Virus record (IMG/VR): IMGVR_UViG_3300028025_003904
Coordinates: 56,105-120,104 of that record
DNA length: 64,000 nt
Origin: a virus
Direction: 5' to 3' (one strand)
Under the pieces are notes generated by a model. It saw only the letters and a list, made by a program, of their open reading frames with translations, did not search any database and was not told where the DNA came from. Of the stretch, positions 28,737 to 37,730 are shown piece by piece. Numbering within the stretch: position 1 is the stretch's first letter; each line of letters opens with the position of its first letter. The position numbers and the translations under genes are program-made.

Positions 28737-30830
28737 TCAGTCTAATACCTTTTTCAACATTTTAATTACCTCCGTGTATTCGATTGATTTAGAACACTCA
28801 AATTGTCTTTCAGTACCTTTGTGGTCTGGACACCAATTCCAATCACCAGGGTCCAAACGATAGCGGTTAAAACAACCACTACATTTAGTTTTCGGTGCAG
28901 TTATTCTATATGTATCTAATCCAGTTTCTGCAAATCCTTCGGAGAATCCTGATATTAGTATGGTTGGTGTTTTGGTAGCCCAACTTACCCAACTCAATCC
29001 ACTACCAATTCCTATGAATGCCTCACTCTTTTGTAGTTCTTCTATTACATTATCTATTGGTCCATTTGGTAGTTGAGTAATTCCAGTTGGATGATTATTT
29101 CCCATATACCCATCCCCCTCTCTACTTAAAAGAACAACTTTATATCCGTTATTATTTAACCAATCTACTACTTTTTGCCAACCACCATCGTTGTTCCAAT
29201 ACTTTGATTGAGCAGTTCCATGTATTGCAATTGCTACTTGCTTTTCACGTTTTATTTCTGAATTTAGCTTTAGTAATGGTCTAACCTCTTTGTATTCTAA
29301 TCCCAATATATCAGTTGCAGTTTTTTGTAAAGGATGTTGTTTGAAATCATTTGGAACTCTTGCAAAATCTACTTCTGAACTTATATCATCTTTATAGTAC
29401 CAACCTATACGATACATAGTATATAAATTAGGTGCAGTTTCTCCCGGCTCTATGAATTGTAATTGTGGATATTGTTCTTTAAAAAACTGATTATGGAATG
29501 TAGATACTATTACATCGCAATTCCATTTTTTACGGAACTCTTCTGCTATTGGAAACCAAGCTAATGTATCACCCAATGATTTAGACTCTAATGCAATATA
29601 AACTCTTTTACCAGTTGCATCATAATCATGCTCATAAACTAATACATTATCCTTATATACTTCAATTTTCCAATTTATAAAATACTTTTTACCAGCTTTT
29701 GCCCAATGTCCATCTTTTAATTGAGTAATAAATTCTAAAACATTAGTATCTTTGTTTATAAATTTAACTTCGTATTCATCGGTTGTTGGTGATTTTACAT
29801 CCAAATAAGGACCATCTACAAAATTTACATCAAATGTAGGTTTTAATAAATTTGGTCTTTTAATTAAATTATTGTAAATCACCTTTTCTGGTTTTAATTC
29901 TTTTACTATATTTTCTAAATTCACTTTTTGATTATCACTTATGTATGTTGCTACACCATCGTAGTAATTTTCGTAAGTGTGTAGTTTTTTAAGAAACAAA
30001 GGTAACCTATATGATAATGCTTCTTTAACTGCAAGTGGATTTAGTTCCCACTTTGATGGAAAATAAAATAAATCAGCCCCTTTGTAGAACTTTTCAGTAT
30101 CACTTTGCTCTCCCCAAATTATACAATTATCAGGTTTGTTTTCCATCAATGGTCCCCAATAGAATTGGAAGTTACCAGCTTGATTTCCTACAAAATGAAA
30201 CTTTACTTTATAGTTTTCTTTTTCACATAACCTTGCTAACTCAAATATATCACCTTGATTTTTACCATCTGTAAATAAACCAACGTGAAGAATGTGTTTG
30301 TATTCTTTATCAAATCCTACAACTTTCTTTGCTTCATCTTTATCACCATCCCAATACTCAATTGGATATTCCCAAATATCACAATCAATGTGAGTAAAGT
30401 ATTTGGCAAATTTCTTTCTACTCCATTCACTTACTAATACAAATTTATCAGCCGTATAAAGTAAATCTTTTGGTTCTGTATAAGATGAATGAGTTGTTAT
30501 TACTATGTTGTAATTTCTACCATTATCAAAAATCTCATTTAGATATTGTTTATCTACAAAGGTTTCTGGTATCTCTTGGAAATGAATAATATGTGGTTGC
30601 TCTTTACGAACAATACCAACAACATCACTTTTATGTTCTCCAATTGTTATTACCTCACATAGTTCTTTTATTTTGTTTCGTTGAACTACAAAGTCCATAG
30701 ATACACAATTATATTCTACAACAACTATGTTAAACTCATCCTTAAATGATTGGATTTGTTTTAATAGGTATTGAGGCATACCACCCGTTGAAAGGTGAGG
30801 AACTATATATAATAACTTTTTCTTATCCAT
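28737..30830 (-). CDS. GT-B glycosyltransferase fused to autotransporter-type O-heptosyltransferase
   Basis: 697 residues, two enzymes in one chain. Residues 1 to about 325 form a GT4-like GT-B unit (LLYIVPHLSTGGMPQYLLKQ at the start; GLFTDGKNQGDIFELA; FYFPSKWELNPLAVKEALSY near the donor site). Residues about 330-697 match my knowledge of the bacterial autotransporter heptosyltransferase (BAHT/TibC) family: an IEVYKDNVLVYEHDYDATGK strand domain, SLGDTLAWFPIAEEF, IAIHGTAQSKYWNN, IGIGSGLSWVSWATKTPTIL, and a metal-binding end with Cys650, Cys653, Cys667 and Cys679 (CSGCF...DPGDWNWCPDHKGT...ECSKSI). BAHT enzymes put heptose on Ser of repetitive surface proteins. Overlaps the upstream GT gene by 8 nt. 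Likely substrates: nearby Ser/Thr-rich fibres (inference). Confidence 0.85.
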   Translation of the reverse strand: MDKKKLLYIVPHLSTGGMPQYLLKQIQSFKDEFNIVVVEYNCVSMDFVVQRNKIKELCEVITIGEHKSDVVGIVRKEQPHIIHFQEIPETFVDKQYLNEIFDNGRNYNIVITTHSSYTEPKDLLYTADKFVLVSEWSRKKFAKYFTHIDCDIWEYPIEYWDGDKDEAKKVVGFDKEYKHILHVGLFTDGKNQGDIFELARLCEKENYKVKFHFVGNQAGNFQFYWGPLMENKPDNCIIWGEQSDTEKFYKGADLFYFPSKWELNPLAVKEALSYRLPLFLKKLHTYENYYDGVATYISDNQKVNLENIVKELKPEKVIYNNLIKRPNLLKPTFDVNFVDGPYLDVKSPTTDEYEVKFINKDTNVLEFITQLKDGHWAKAGKKYFINWKIEVYKDNVLVYEHDYDATGKRVYIALESKSLGDTLAWFPIAEEFRKKWNCDVIVSTFHNQFFKEQYPQLQFIEPGETAPNLYTMYRIGWYYKDDISSEVDFARVPNDFKQHPLQKTATDILGLEYKEVRPLLKLNSEIKREKQVAIAIHGTAQSKYWNNDGGWQKVVDWLNNNGYKVVLLSREGDGYMGNNHPTGITQLPNGPIDNVIEELQKSEAFIGIGSGLSWVSWATKTPTILISGFSEGFAETGLDTYRITAPKTKCSGCFNRYRLDPGDWNWCPDHKGTERQFECSKSIEYTEVIKMLKKVLD

Positions 30831-31467
30831 TTTGTAAATTTCGTATTACCTCATCAAAATATGGTAATTCTATTTGTATTTCATCGTTGTAATCTTTACT
30901 TGTCAAACTCAATTCACCTAATGCTTTTAGATTATCTATAATGTATATTGGTCTTTTGTTTTTATCTCTGTTCCACCAATACAATAAATCATCTCCAAAG
31001 AATATGCGTAATCTTTCATCTATTTTTATATAGTTTTCTTTACGAATAAACATCATACAACCAAATCCTAAATACCTACATTCCGCTTCTTTAAATTCAA
31101 ATACATCTACATTTGTATTAAACGATGTACCTAAATTTCTATTCGAATCAAAACCAATTATTCCAAAATCTAAATTGTTTATTGCTTCTAAATTGTGTTT
31201 TATTGTTTGAAAATTGATTTCTATATCATCATTTAATAAACAAACAATATTATTTTTAGCAAGTTCAACGCCGATATTCCAAGCTTTATTTACAAATAAA
31301 TTTTCTTTTGGGATTAAAATTGTTAGTTCTGGGTCTAAATAGCAACCATGTGAATTATCAATTAAAATAAATTCAGCATTTGGAATGTTTGCTCGTTTGT
31401 AATCATCAATGATATTACATAATCGTTTTGCATCTTTCCACATTGTGGGTACTATAAAACTTATCAT
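30823..31467 (-). CDS. GT2-type glycosyltransferase
   Basis: 214 residues with a GT-A fold: MISFIVPTMWKDAKRLCNII at the start, NLFVNKAWNIGVELA, and the metal-binding CLLNDDIEINF. The later GFGCMMFIRKENYIKIDERL and DDLLYWWNRD resemble the acceptor half of short GT2 enzymes. Shorter than typical GT2 (about 250-300) and soluble. Overlaps its neighbours by 4 and 8 nt, so it is translated with them as a unit. Donor and acceptor sugars unknown. Confidence 0.8.
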   Translation of the reverse strand: MISFIVPTMWKDAKRLCNIIDDYKRANIPNAEFILIDNSHGCYLDPELTILIPKENLFVNKAWNIGVELAKNNIVCLLNDDIEINFQTIKHNLEAINNLDFGIIGFDSNRNLGTSFNTNVDVFEFKEAECRYLGFGCMMFIRKENYIKIDERLRIFFGDDLLYWWNRDKNKRPIYIIDNLKALGELSLTSKDYNDEIQIELPYFDEVIRNLQNG

Positions 31468-33287
31468 ATTTTAAATGTTTTGTTTGCGTTATTTTCATTT
31501 TTACCAAATCTAGATACAACATCTATTGGATTATTTGGATTTTCTTTATAGCAATAATCATCTAATCCCAATTCTTCAAATCGTTTAGCAATTCTTTCGT
31601 TGTAATGATACATAATGGTTCTTACTCTTCTTTGAATATCTGCTCTACTTAAATCATGTGTGTTTCTACCAGTTGTATTATTATAGATAAACTGAATATA
31701 ACACATTCTAGGTATTCGCATCATTAGTGTTCCCAAAAATGTTCTTACTAATAATTCATAATCATCTGCGATTGCTAAATCTCTGTTATGTCCACCAATT
31801 TGGAAATAGGTTTCTCTTCTCCAAGCTCTAATATGATTTGGAACACCTACAATATGACGAATTGTTTTTGGATTTATATTTGGTGCAATGCAAGAATCAA
31901 ATTTTATCCCACCTACATCAACACTTTCATATTTACCATAACCAAATGCAAACCCATTAGGATAGTGTAGTGAAGTCCAATTCTCATCACATTCAGCATT
32001 ATCGGTATAAAAGAAACCAATTTCCGGGTGAGTTTGTGATGCGGAAAAAAGATAATCAGTACAATCAGTAGTAAGGTAGTCATCGTGGTCTAATTCTGCT
32101 AATAAATATCCTCTACACAAAGTTGCGGCTCTATATTTACTTTCACCAATTATACCGCCACTCTTTTCTCTAAAATCATATACCTTAACTCTTGCATCGT
32201 TTTTAGCAATTTCTTCTGCAATTTTAAGTGTTTTACCACCATCTGTTGAATCATTTACCAATACCCATTCCCAATTAGTATAAGTTTGGTTTTGTAAAGA
32301 TTGATATGTTTTTAATAATTTTTCACCAGTATTATATATTGGAGTAAAATACGAAATCAATTGTGAAACATCGTTTTTTAAAATGTTTTCCATAGCACAA
32401 TGATATGCATGCTCACCGGTATTTCCATCAATGGTAGGAATAGTAATCCATTTATTACGAATTTGTAAGGGTTGATTTGCTAAATTTGGAAAATTTCTCC
32501 AATCGTCTGAAATGGTTACAATAGAATCTGGCTTTAACGATACAATTGTTTTTTCAATATCTACATCATTTTGCAATTGTAATGTAATTAAACTATCATC
32601 TTCGTAATCACCTATTTTGTACGATTTTAGTTGTACTTGTTCTCCTTTATTTATAAGTAAAACTTTTGGAACTTTTGCAGTTGGTGTAGTTTCTAACTGA
32701 TTGTAATAAGAAAGTTCTTTTGGAATGTAACTAAACCATTGTGGATTTTCTGCATAGATTTTATCTATTAAAATACCATCACCTGCGTAATCTCCTGTGA
32801 AACTATACTCATTAAATACACTATGGTGAAAAATTAGTTGGGCAATATCCACACCCTGATATTTCATATTTTCAGGTTTAGCTTCTCTTACATCTAAACC
32901 AGTAAAATCTTTACCATCCACATATTGATTTACAACAAATATTCTTTGCGTTCCATCACTTGCTTCAATTGCATTTGTAACCTCCGAAAAAAATTCGTGA
33001 TGAACTACATTATCATCATCTACTATTACAACAAAACCATCATCAAATGTTTTTGCTAAATCACTCATTTGTGGATACAAATAATCCGTACCATTACTAC
33101 TTACAAAATGTAATTTAATTTTTGGTGTATCTAATTTATTTAATAATTCTGCGGATATATCTTTTAATCTCGTAGTATCAAATAAAATATGCCATTGAAT
33201 ATCTCCGTTATAATTATCAAATATAGATACTCTTACTTTATCTAAATTATTTACTCTACTGCAACGTGTTATTATGTTAAATTTCAT
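31464..33287 (-). CDS. Two-domain glycosyltransferase
   Basis: 607 residues. The first about 200 residues are GT-A-like (MKFNIITRCSRVNNLDKVRV; FDDGFVVIVDDDNVVHHEFF, with a DDD metal motif). A linker of about 100 residues follows. Residues about 310-590 are a clear GT2 domain (LISYFTPIYNTGEKLLKTYQ; WVLVNDSTDGGKTLKIAEEI; LAELDHDDYLTTDCTDYLF; an ADDYELLVR motif). Two active centres in one chain suggest sequential sugar addition. The start overlaps the previous stop by one base (TAATG). Confidence 0.83.
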   Translation of the reverse strand: MKFNIITRCSRVNNLDKVRVSIFDNYNGDIQWHILFDTTRLKDISAELLNKLDTPKIKLHFVSSNGTDYLYPQMSDLAKTFDDGFVVIVDDDNVVHHEFFSEVTNAIEASDGTQRIFVVNQYVDGKDFTGLDVREAKPENMKYQGVDIAQLIFHHSVFNEYSFTGDYAGDGILIDKIYAENPQWFSYIPKELSYYNQLETTPTAKVPKVLLINKGEQVQLKSYKIGDYEDDSLITLQLQNDVDIEKTIVSLKPDSIVTISDDWRNFPNLANQPLQIRNKWITIPTIDGNTGEHAYHCAMENILKNDVSQLISYFTPIYNTGEKLLKTYQSLQNQTYTNWEWVLVNDSTDGGKTLKIAEEIAKNDARVKVYDFREKSGGIIGESKYRAATLCRGYLLAELDHDDYLTTDCTDYLFSASQTHPEIGFFYTDNAECDENWTSLHYPNGFAFGYGKYESVDVGGIKFDSCIAPNINPKTIRHIVGVPNHIRAWRRETYFQIGGHNRDLAIADDYELLVRTFLGTLMMRIPRMCYIQFIYNNTTGRNTHDLSRADIQRRVRTIMYHYNERIAKRFEELGLDDYCYKENPNNPIDVVSRFGKNENNANKTFKI

Positions 33288-34195
33288 TATCTTAAACTAG
33301 CTTCAAATCTGGAATTATGTTCTTCTAAATCTTTAAAATCTTTTGTACTATCGCAAAAATTACAAAAGGCTTCTCTTGGAAAAGTAAATCCGTATTTACA
33401 ATTTATAGCACAATTTGTTTCGTATCCACATCCTTTTATTTCTTCAACTACTTTATCAAAATTATCATCATAATGCCAATGGTCACAATGTACCATAATA
33501 CCATTTTTTAACCAAGCTGATTTTAGTTGTTTACCCAATGCTTCCGCTTGGATTTCAGCCTGTCCCCAATGTGTTGATGATTTTAATTCTGTTGGATTAC
33601 CATTTTCATCATAAAATTCTTTTAAAGGTAATATACCTAAATCATAATATGATGAATTTTTACGGATATGCGGGTTATTGGTATAATCTCTTTCTTTTAA
33701 TAAAACAAATTCATCTGTAACACTTTCTACATTTTTATCAGTAATCCAATATGCAAATCCAAATTGTCTGTTATCAACATCATGTTGATATTTTCGTAAT
33801 TGTATTTGTTCAATACCATTGGCTTCCATCATTTCCAATGAATCATTTAACCACTCACTATTAAATCCGGCTATTTGTTCGGGTAATGTAATCCAATCAC
33901 CCTCTAAAAATAAAGTATATTTGTAATCTCTACAATAATGATTTAATCTGTTTATACCAGCACCAACTCCCAAATTTTGATTTGATTGAATTGGTACAAT
34001 ATCTACTCTATCTTTCCATTTAGCTTGCAATTCATAGCAAGCATCTAATATCAATTTAGATTCACCATTTATCCATATAAACCATTTAAATCCACTACAA
34101 TTTGTTGATTGTAAAAATGTATTGATTGTAAGACTTAAAAATTTATCACGATTTAAACCATCGTGAGTTAAAGTTGCTATACAAAAATCTTTCAT
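33287..34195 (-). CDS. GT2-like glycosyltransferase
   Basis: 302 residues from the ATG at 34195 (MKDFCIATLTHDGLNRDKFL), chosen because the longer frame from 34219 overlaps the upstream gene. It shows GFKWFIWINGES, NQNLGVGAGINRLNHYCRDY and LFLEGDWITLPE, where EGDW takes the place of the usual DXD. The C-terminal part has a cysteine cluster (CGYETNCAINC, CNFCDS) that may bind metal. Stops one base into the next glycosyltransferase. Probably part of the same glycan pathway; the atypical metal motif leaves some doubt about activity. Confidence 0.72.
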   Translation of the reverse strand: MKDFCIATLTHDGLNRDKFLSLTINTFLQSTNCSGFKWFIWINGESKLILDACYELQAKWKDRVDIVPIQSNQNLGVGAGINRLNHYCRDYKYTLFLEGDWITLPEQIAGFNSEWLNDSLEMMEANGIEQIQLRKYQHDVDNRQFGFAYWITDKNVESVTDEFVLLKERDYTNNPHIRKNSSYYDLGILPLKEFYDENGNPTELKSSTHWGQAEIQAEALGKQLKSAWLKNGIMVHCDHWHYDDNFDKVVEEIKGCGYETNCAINCKYGFTFPREAFCNFCDSTKDFKDLEEHNSRFEASLR

Positions 34196-34199
34196 TTTG

Positions 34200-34784
34200 T
34201 TATTTATAAGGAGAACCACCTACCCAAAGTACTAAACTTTTACGAGTCCCCTTTGTTACAGGTGTTACTCTATGTAATAAGAATGATGGAAATAAAACTG
34301 CTGCTCCTTTTTGTTTTGGCATTGTTTGAAAATCACCATCGGACCACATTTCTAAATCACCACCTTCGTAATCATCCGGGTCTGATAATTGAATTGTAAC
34401 ACTTATTTTTCTATGATTTATACTACCTGGTCCAATATCGGTATGCCAACCATAGTGACCGCCACCTTCATAGTATTCAGTATATTGTATTGAATCTATA
34501 ATAGAATGTAAGTTAAATTTCCATATTGCATTATTTGCTTCTATTGATAAATCTCTTATTCTATCATATACCCAAGCAGATTGACCATCGTGGTGCATCC
34601 ATTTAATTTTAGATTTTCTAAATTCAGTTGTATCACCTGCAATTGTACTTGCCGTTTCAAAACTATAACATTTTTGTAAATTACTTATCCACTCTAATTC
34701 TTGTTCGCTAAATGCAGAATCAAATGAATAATAATTAGTTTGGTCTATTGTATTATCAATACTATATATTGGGTATAATTGCAT
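34200..34784 (-). CDS. 2-oxoglutarate/Fe(II) oxygenase (prolyl-hydroxylase-like), copy 1
   Basis: 194 residues with a complete double-stranded beta-helix iron site: His114 and Asp116 (YGWHTDIG), distal His171 (FLLHRVTPV) and the 2-oxoglutarate-binding Arg181 (GTRKSLVLWVGG). This is the PKHD/P4H-like family, which hydroxylates proline, lysine or other side chains. It is about 55 percent alike by eye to the next gene over the last 110 residues, so the two are tandem duplicates. Stops 4 nt before a glycosyltransferase start. A natural target would be Pro in the phage collagen-like fibres; substrate not shown. Confidence 0.88.
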   Translation of the reverse strand: MQLYPIYSIDNTIDQTNYYSFDSAFSEQELEWISNLQKCYSFETASTIAGDTTEFRKSKIKWMHHDGQSAWVYDRIRDLSIEANNAIWKFNLHSIIDSIQYTEYYEGGGHYGWHTDIGPGSINHRKISVTIQLSDPDDYEGGDLEMWSDGDFQTMPKQKGAAVLFPSFLLHRVTPVTKGTRKSLVLWVGGSPYK

Positions 34785-34793
34785 ATTTATTTT

Positions 34794-35411
34794 TTATCTA
34801 AAAGTAGCTCCACCAACCCATAGTACTAAACTCTTACGAACTCCTTTTGTTACAGGTGTTACTCTGTGTAGTAAATAACTTGGGAATAGAATTACCGCAC
34901 CCTTTTGTTTTGGCGCTGTTACTTTTCCACCATGTGTCCAAATTTCAAAATCACCACCTTCGTAATCATCCGGGTCTGATAATTGGATTGTAATACTTAT
35001 TTTGCGATGATTTAATGGGTGTGGGCCAACATCTAAATGCCAATCGTATCCACCTTGCTCTTCGCCAGTATATTCCGTATATTGTATAGCATCTTTTATA
35101 GATGCTAAATCAAATTTCCAAAGATTAAAATTTGCTTCTAATACTTGTTGCATTATTTTTTCATACATCCACTCCGTTTTATCTGCTTCGGGTGGCATCC
35201 ACTTAATATTAGATGTTCGAATAGAGTTTTCTTCTTTTTCACCATCGTTATTTTCAATTTCACTTTGTACAAGTGCTTCTTTAAAATCATACAATTTTGA
35301 AATTCGTAACACATTACGGATTTCTACATTACTAAATCCTTTTTCAAACCAATAATAATCTGTTTGAATTAGGTTAGGGTTTTGGGGAAAGCTTGGGTAA
35401 AATTCTAGCAT
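34794..35411 (-). CDS. 2-oxoglutarate/Fe(II) oxygenase (prolyl-hydroxylase-like), copy 2
   Basis: 205 residues. Iron ligands His125, Asp127 (YDWHLDVG) and His182 (YLLHRVTPV), with 2-oxoglutarate Arg192. The N-terminal half differs more from copy 1 than the core, including an acidic insert (SEIENNDGEKEENS), which suggests a different substrate loop. Lies 9 nt upstream of copy 1 and 5 nt downstream of the sulfotransferase gene. Confidence 0.88.
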   Translation of the reverse strand: MLEFYPSFPQNPNLIQTDYYWFEKGFSNVEIRNVLRISKLYDFKEALVQSEIENNDGEKEENSIRTSNIKWMPPEADKTEWMYEKIMQQVLEANFNLWKFDLASIKDAIQYTEYTGEEQGGYDWHLDVGPHPLNHRKISITIQLSDPDDYEGGDFEIWTHGGKVTAPKQKGAVILFPSYLLHRVTPVTKGVRKSLVLWVGGATFR

Positions 35412-35416
35412 AATAA

Positions 35417-36238
35417 TTATATTTTATATTTAAAGTAATCGTAAAACCATTTATATTTGTTGACAATATAGTTTGATGCGGTTTCTCCTAACACATCCAT
35501 ATAATCTTCTTTAGGAGGTGTAAATTTATTTCTTATAGAATGGTCCGCATATGCACCATACATTTGGTCATTTTCGTGTGTTAATTGCTGTATATTATTA
35601 AAATCGTGCTCATAATAAGGAATTTCCAAATATTCATATAATTCCTCCATTGTTTCTTTTGGAAACTGACAAAACTCTTCAAATTTAATAAAATGAATAT
35701 GTTTATCGTTTTTTTGTAAAATACATTCCCAAAGATTTTCTAATGGTAAATCAATCATATCTTCGTTTATCATATGGTCAATTCTTGTAATTGTTGAATT
35801 TCCCATTGGACGACTATAATCTGTAACATTAAAATCTAATAATGGATTTTTTCTGTATCGTTTCTCCATAGAAGAAAATATACTTCGTAAATCTCTAACC
35901 ATAACCACAATTTTTGGATTTGGGTCATATTCATTTACAAAATTATATTCACCCACCCAACCTTTAAATTTATCAATAGCATATGGTTTATCAGTTAAAC
36001 CACTATAATACCCATTTATTCCGTTTTTTAAAAAGGAAGTTAAACCTGGCATTAATTCTTTTTGATTTTGATTTTTAAATAGTACGTGATTTGTAAAAAT
36101 ATTACGAACTTGTAACATCATAACAAACACCCCAGATGTTGGGGATGGAAAAATATCAGGATTTTGACCTAATACATTTTGCAATAAAGTAGAACCACTT
36201 CTTGGAAAGGAAGCATTATAAAAGACTCTTTTTATCAT
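35417..36238 (-). CDS. PAPS-dependent sulfotransferase
   Basis: 273 residues. The 5'-phosphosulfate-binding loop is SFPRSGSTLLQNVL (Pro12-Thr17) and the 3'-phosphate-binding segment is VVMVRDLRSIFSSM (Arg115, Ser123). Both are family hallmarks. The rest has the expected helical insert and a FIKFEEFCQFPKETMEELYE motif seen in bacterial and eukaryotic sulfotransferases. The enzyme would move sulfate from PAPS to a sugar or tyrosine. It leads the oxygenase/glycosyltransferase operon and has a host-type promoter. An APS-kinase-like gene that could make PAPS is 1.5 kb upstream. Confidence 0.87.
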   Translation of the reverse strand: MIKRVFYNASFPRSGSTLLQNVLGQNPDIFPSPTSGVFVMMLQVRNIFTNHVLFKNQNQKELMPGLTSFLKNGINGYYSGLTDKPYAIDKFKGWVGEYNFVNEYDPNPKIVVMVRDLRSIFSSMEKRYRKNPLLDFNVTDYSRPMGNSTITRIDHMINEDMIDLPLENLWECILQKNDKHIHFIKFEEFCQFPKETMEELYEYLEIPYYEHDFNNIQQLTHENDQMYGAYADHSIRNKFTPPKEDYMDVLGETASNYIVNKYKWFYDYFKYKI

Positions 36239-36261
36239 TATAACTTTGATATATTATCTTA

Positions 36262-36293
36262 CAAATATACCACTTTTTTATTTAAAAACCAAA
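36262..36293 (-). promoter_or_regulatory. Host-type promoter of the modification cassette
   Basis: Minus-strand TTTG (36293-36290), 20 nt, TATATTTG (36269-36262). Same elements and spacing as the promoter at 1714-1745, with the same downstream TAAGAT. It would start transcription about 18 nt before the sulfotransferase ATG, allowing the cassette to be made by host RNA polymerase before late fibres appear. Confidence 0.6.
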
Positions 36294-36298
36294 TTATT

Positions 36299-36736
36299 TT
36301 ATGGATTGTTTTCTTGAGTTGGTGGTACATAATTTTCATCCATATATATCCACTCTCTTCTTTGCTCTACAAAAACCCAATAGTCTATACCATCAACAGG
36401 AACTTCCGGTTTTGCAAATTCTGGTTTTAATTCCCATTGATATGTAGTTGTATTTAATACATAACAAGGATTTTCGGGGTCTGTTAATAAAGGTATTGGT
36501 GCGTAAAATGCATCTGCTTCGGCATCGTAATGATAACCTAATGATGCATAATTATATCGTAAAGCAACTCCACCATCTGGTAAACCATCTTGTCCATAGT
36601 GTATCCCACCACGTGTATTATACGATGTTTGTATCCATAATGAAGGGTCTCCGTGTCTTTCGGAATCAATATCGGATTGCTCCGCTACGATTACATCTAC
36701 TACTATACCATCTTCTATTTTTGCAAAATGTCCCAT
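36299..36736 (-). CDS. Small virion/fibre-associated protein
   Basis: 145 residues. MGHFAKIEDGIVVDVIVAEQ, then GDPSLWIQTSYNTRGGIHYG and LGYHYDAEADAFYAPIP, is a pattern I know from T4-like marine phages, where such proteins lie beside fibre genes and are annotated as structural or unknown. Two Trp-rich repeats end the protein (YQWELKPEF, DYWVFVEQRREWIYM). Perhaps a fibre-tip or fibre-assembly factor for the Gly-rich adhesin just upstream. Confidence 0.75.
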   Translation of the reverse strand: MGHFAKIEDGIVVDVIVAEQSDIDSERHGDPSLWIQTSYNTRGGIHYGQDGLPDGGVALRYNYASLGYHYDAEADAFYAPIPLLTDPENPCYVLNTTTYQWELKPEFAKPEVPVDGIDYWVFVEQRREWIYMDENYVPPTQENNP

Positions 36737-36760
36737 ATTATATTTTTACTTTTAATTCTA

Positions 36761-37711
36761 TTATGTCCATCTAATAACAACTTTTCCACTACCACCATTA
36801 CCTGCGCCAGGTGCTCCCGGTGTATTTGCCCAAGCATTTATTTTTCCACCACCGCCGCCGCTTCCACGTGAACCTTCACCATGTGTTGCATTTATTCCAT
36901 TCGGATTTGTTCCTGCACTACCTCTACCACCACCATTTCGTCCGTAACCTTCGTCTTGATTACCGTAACCTCCAGCTCCCCCACCTCCGCAGACGTTATA
37001 TCCAGTAGGACCGCCATATGGAAAATATGAACCACCATCTCCGCCTGGTCCTCCTCCACCATTACGTCTTGCTCGACCAGCTTGGACACCTCCGCCTCCA
37101 CCGCCTGAACCTTGACCAGCTCCTCCACCAGGACCTCCGGGATTACCTTGTGTACCATCACCCGCAGCTCCGCCATATGGTGCTCTACATCCACCACCAC
37201 CTGAACCACCGGGTGCTGTGGGTGCTAATCCAGCCCCGCCACCACCACCGGTTGCTTGAACGTTTCCTATGGATGAACCACCACCGGCAGAACCAGGTCC
37301 ACCAGATGGTGCGCCTGCGCCTCCACCACCAACGGTTACACTAACAGGTGATGCTATATAATAATTAGTTTCAACTCTACCACCGGCTCCACCGCCTCCG
37401 CCGCCATCGGTATTATCACCCCAACCGCCGCCACCGGCTCCAGCTACTACTAATGTACCAAATGTTTTTCCACCACCAGTTAAAAGTGTACCAGGTGAGT
37501 TCCACTCTGCAAAGTTATGTCCACCAGAGTTAAATGTATATGCTCCTTGTGCGTTAGCAAAAAATGATGAATATCCCCAAAACTCACTCATAGAGTCTGG
37601 AGAAGACCTTCCAATAGCAGCTGATAATGTTCGTAGTGAACTATTACTATTACTTCTAGATAACTCTGCGTTTATCTGTGAAATTGATATTGTTCCCGAT
37701 GGTAATGGCAT
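36761..37711 (-). CDS. Glycine-rich adhesin
   Basis: 316 residues. An attachment module (MPLPSGTISISQINAELSRS...SEFWGYS) is followed from about residue 55 by a globular segment (TFGTLVVAGAGGGGWGDN) and more than 150 residues of Gly-rich sequence with Pro, Asn and Arg. It ends NGGSGKVVIRWT. Long polyglycine stretches flanked by VVAGAG and KVVIRW occur in phage receptor-binding tips; the Salmonella phage S16 gp38 adhesin forms a polyglycine-II sandwich. Variable loops between Gly runs would contact the receptor. Own TATTTATA element upstream. Role by family is likely; receptor unknown. Confidence 0.82.
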   Translation of the reverse strand: MPLPSGTISISQINAELSRSNSNSSLRTLSAAIGRSSPDSMSEFWGYSSFFANAQGAYTFNSGGHNFAEWNSPGTLLTGGGKTFGTLVVAGAGGGGWGDNTDGGGGGGAGGRVETNYYIASPVSVTVGGGGAGAPSGGPGSAGGGSSIGNVQATGGGGGAGLAPTAPGGSGGGGCRAPYGGAAGDGTQGNPGGPGGGAGQGSGGGGGGVQAGRARRNGGGGPGGDGGSYFPYGGPTGYNVCGGGGAGGYGNQDEGYGRNGGGRGSAGTNPNGINATHGEGSRGSGGGGGKINAWANTPGAPGAGNGGSGKVVIRWT

Positions 37712-37730
37712 AATATAATATTTTATTTAA

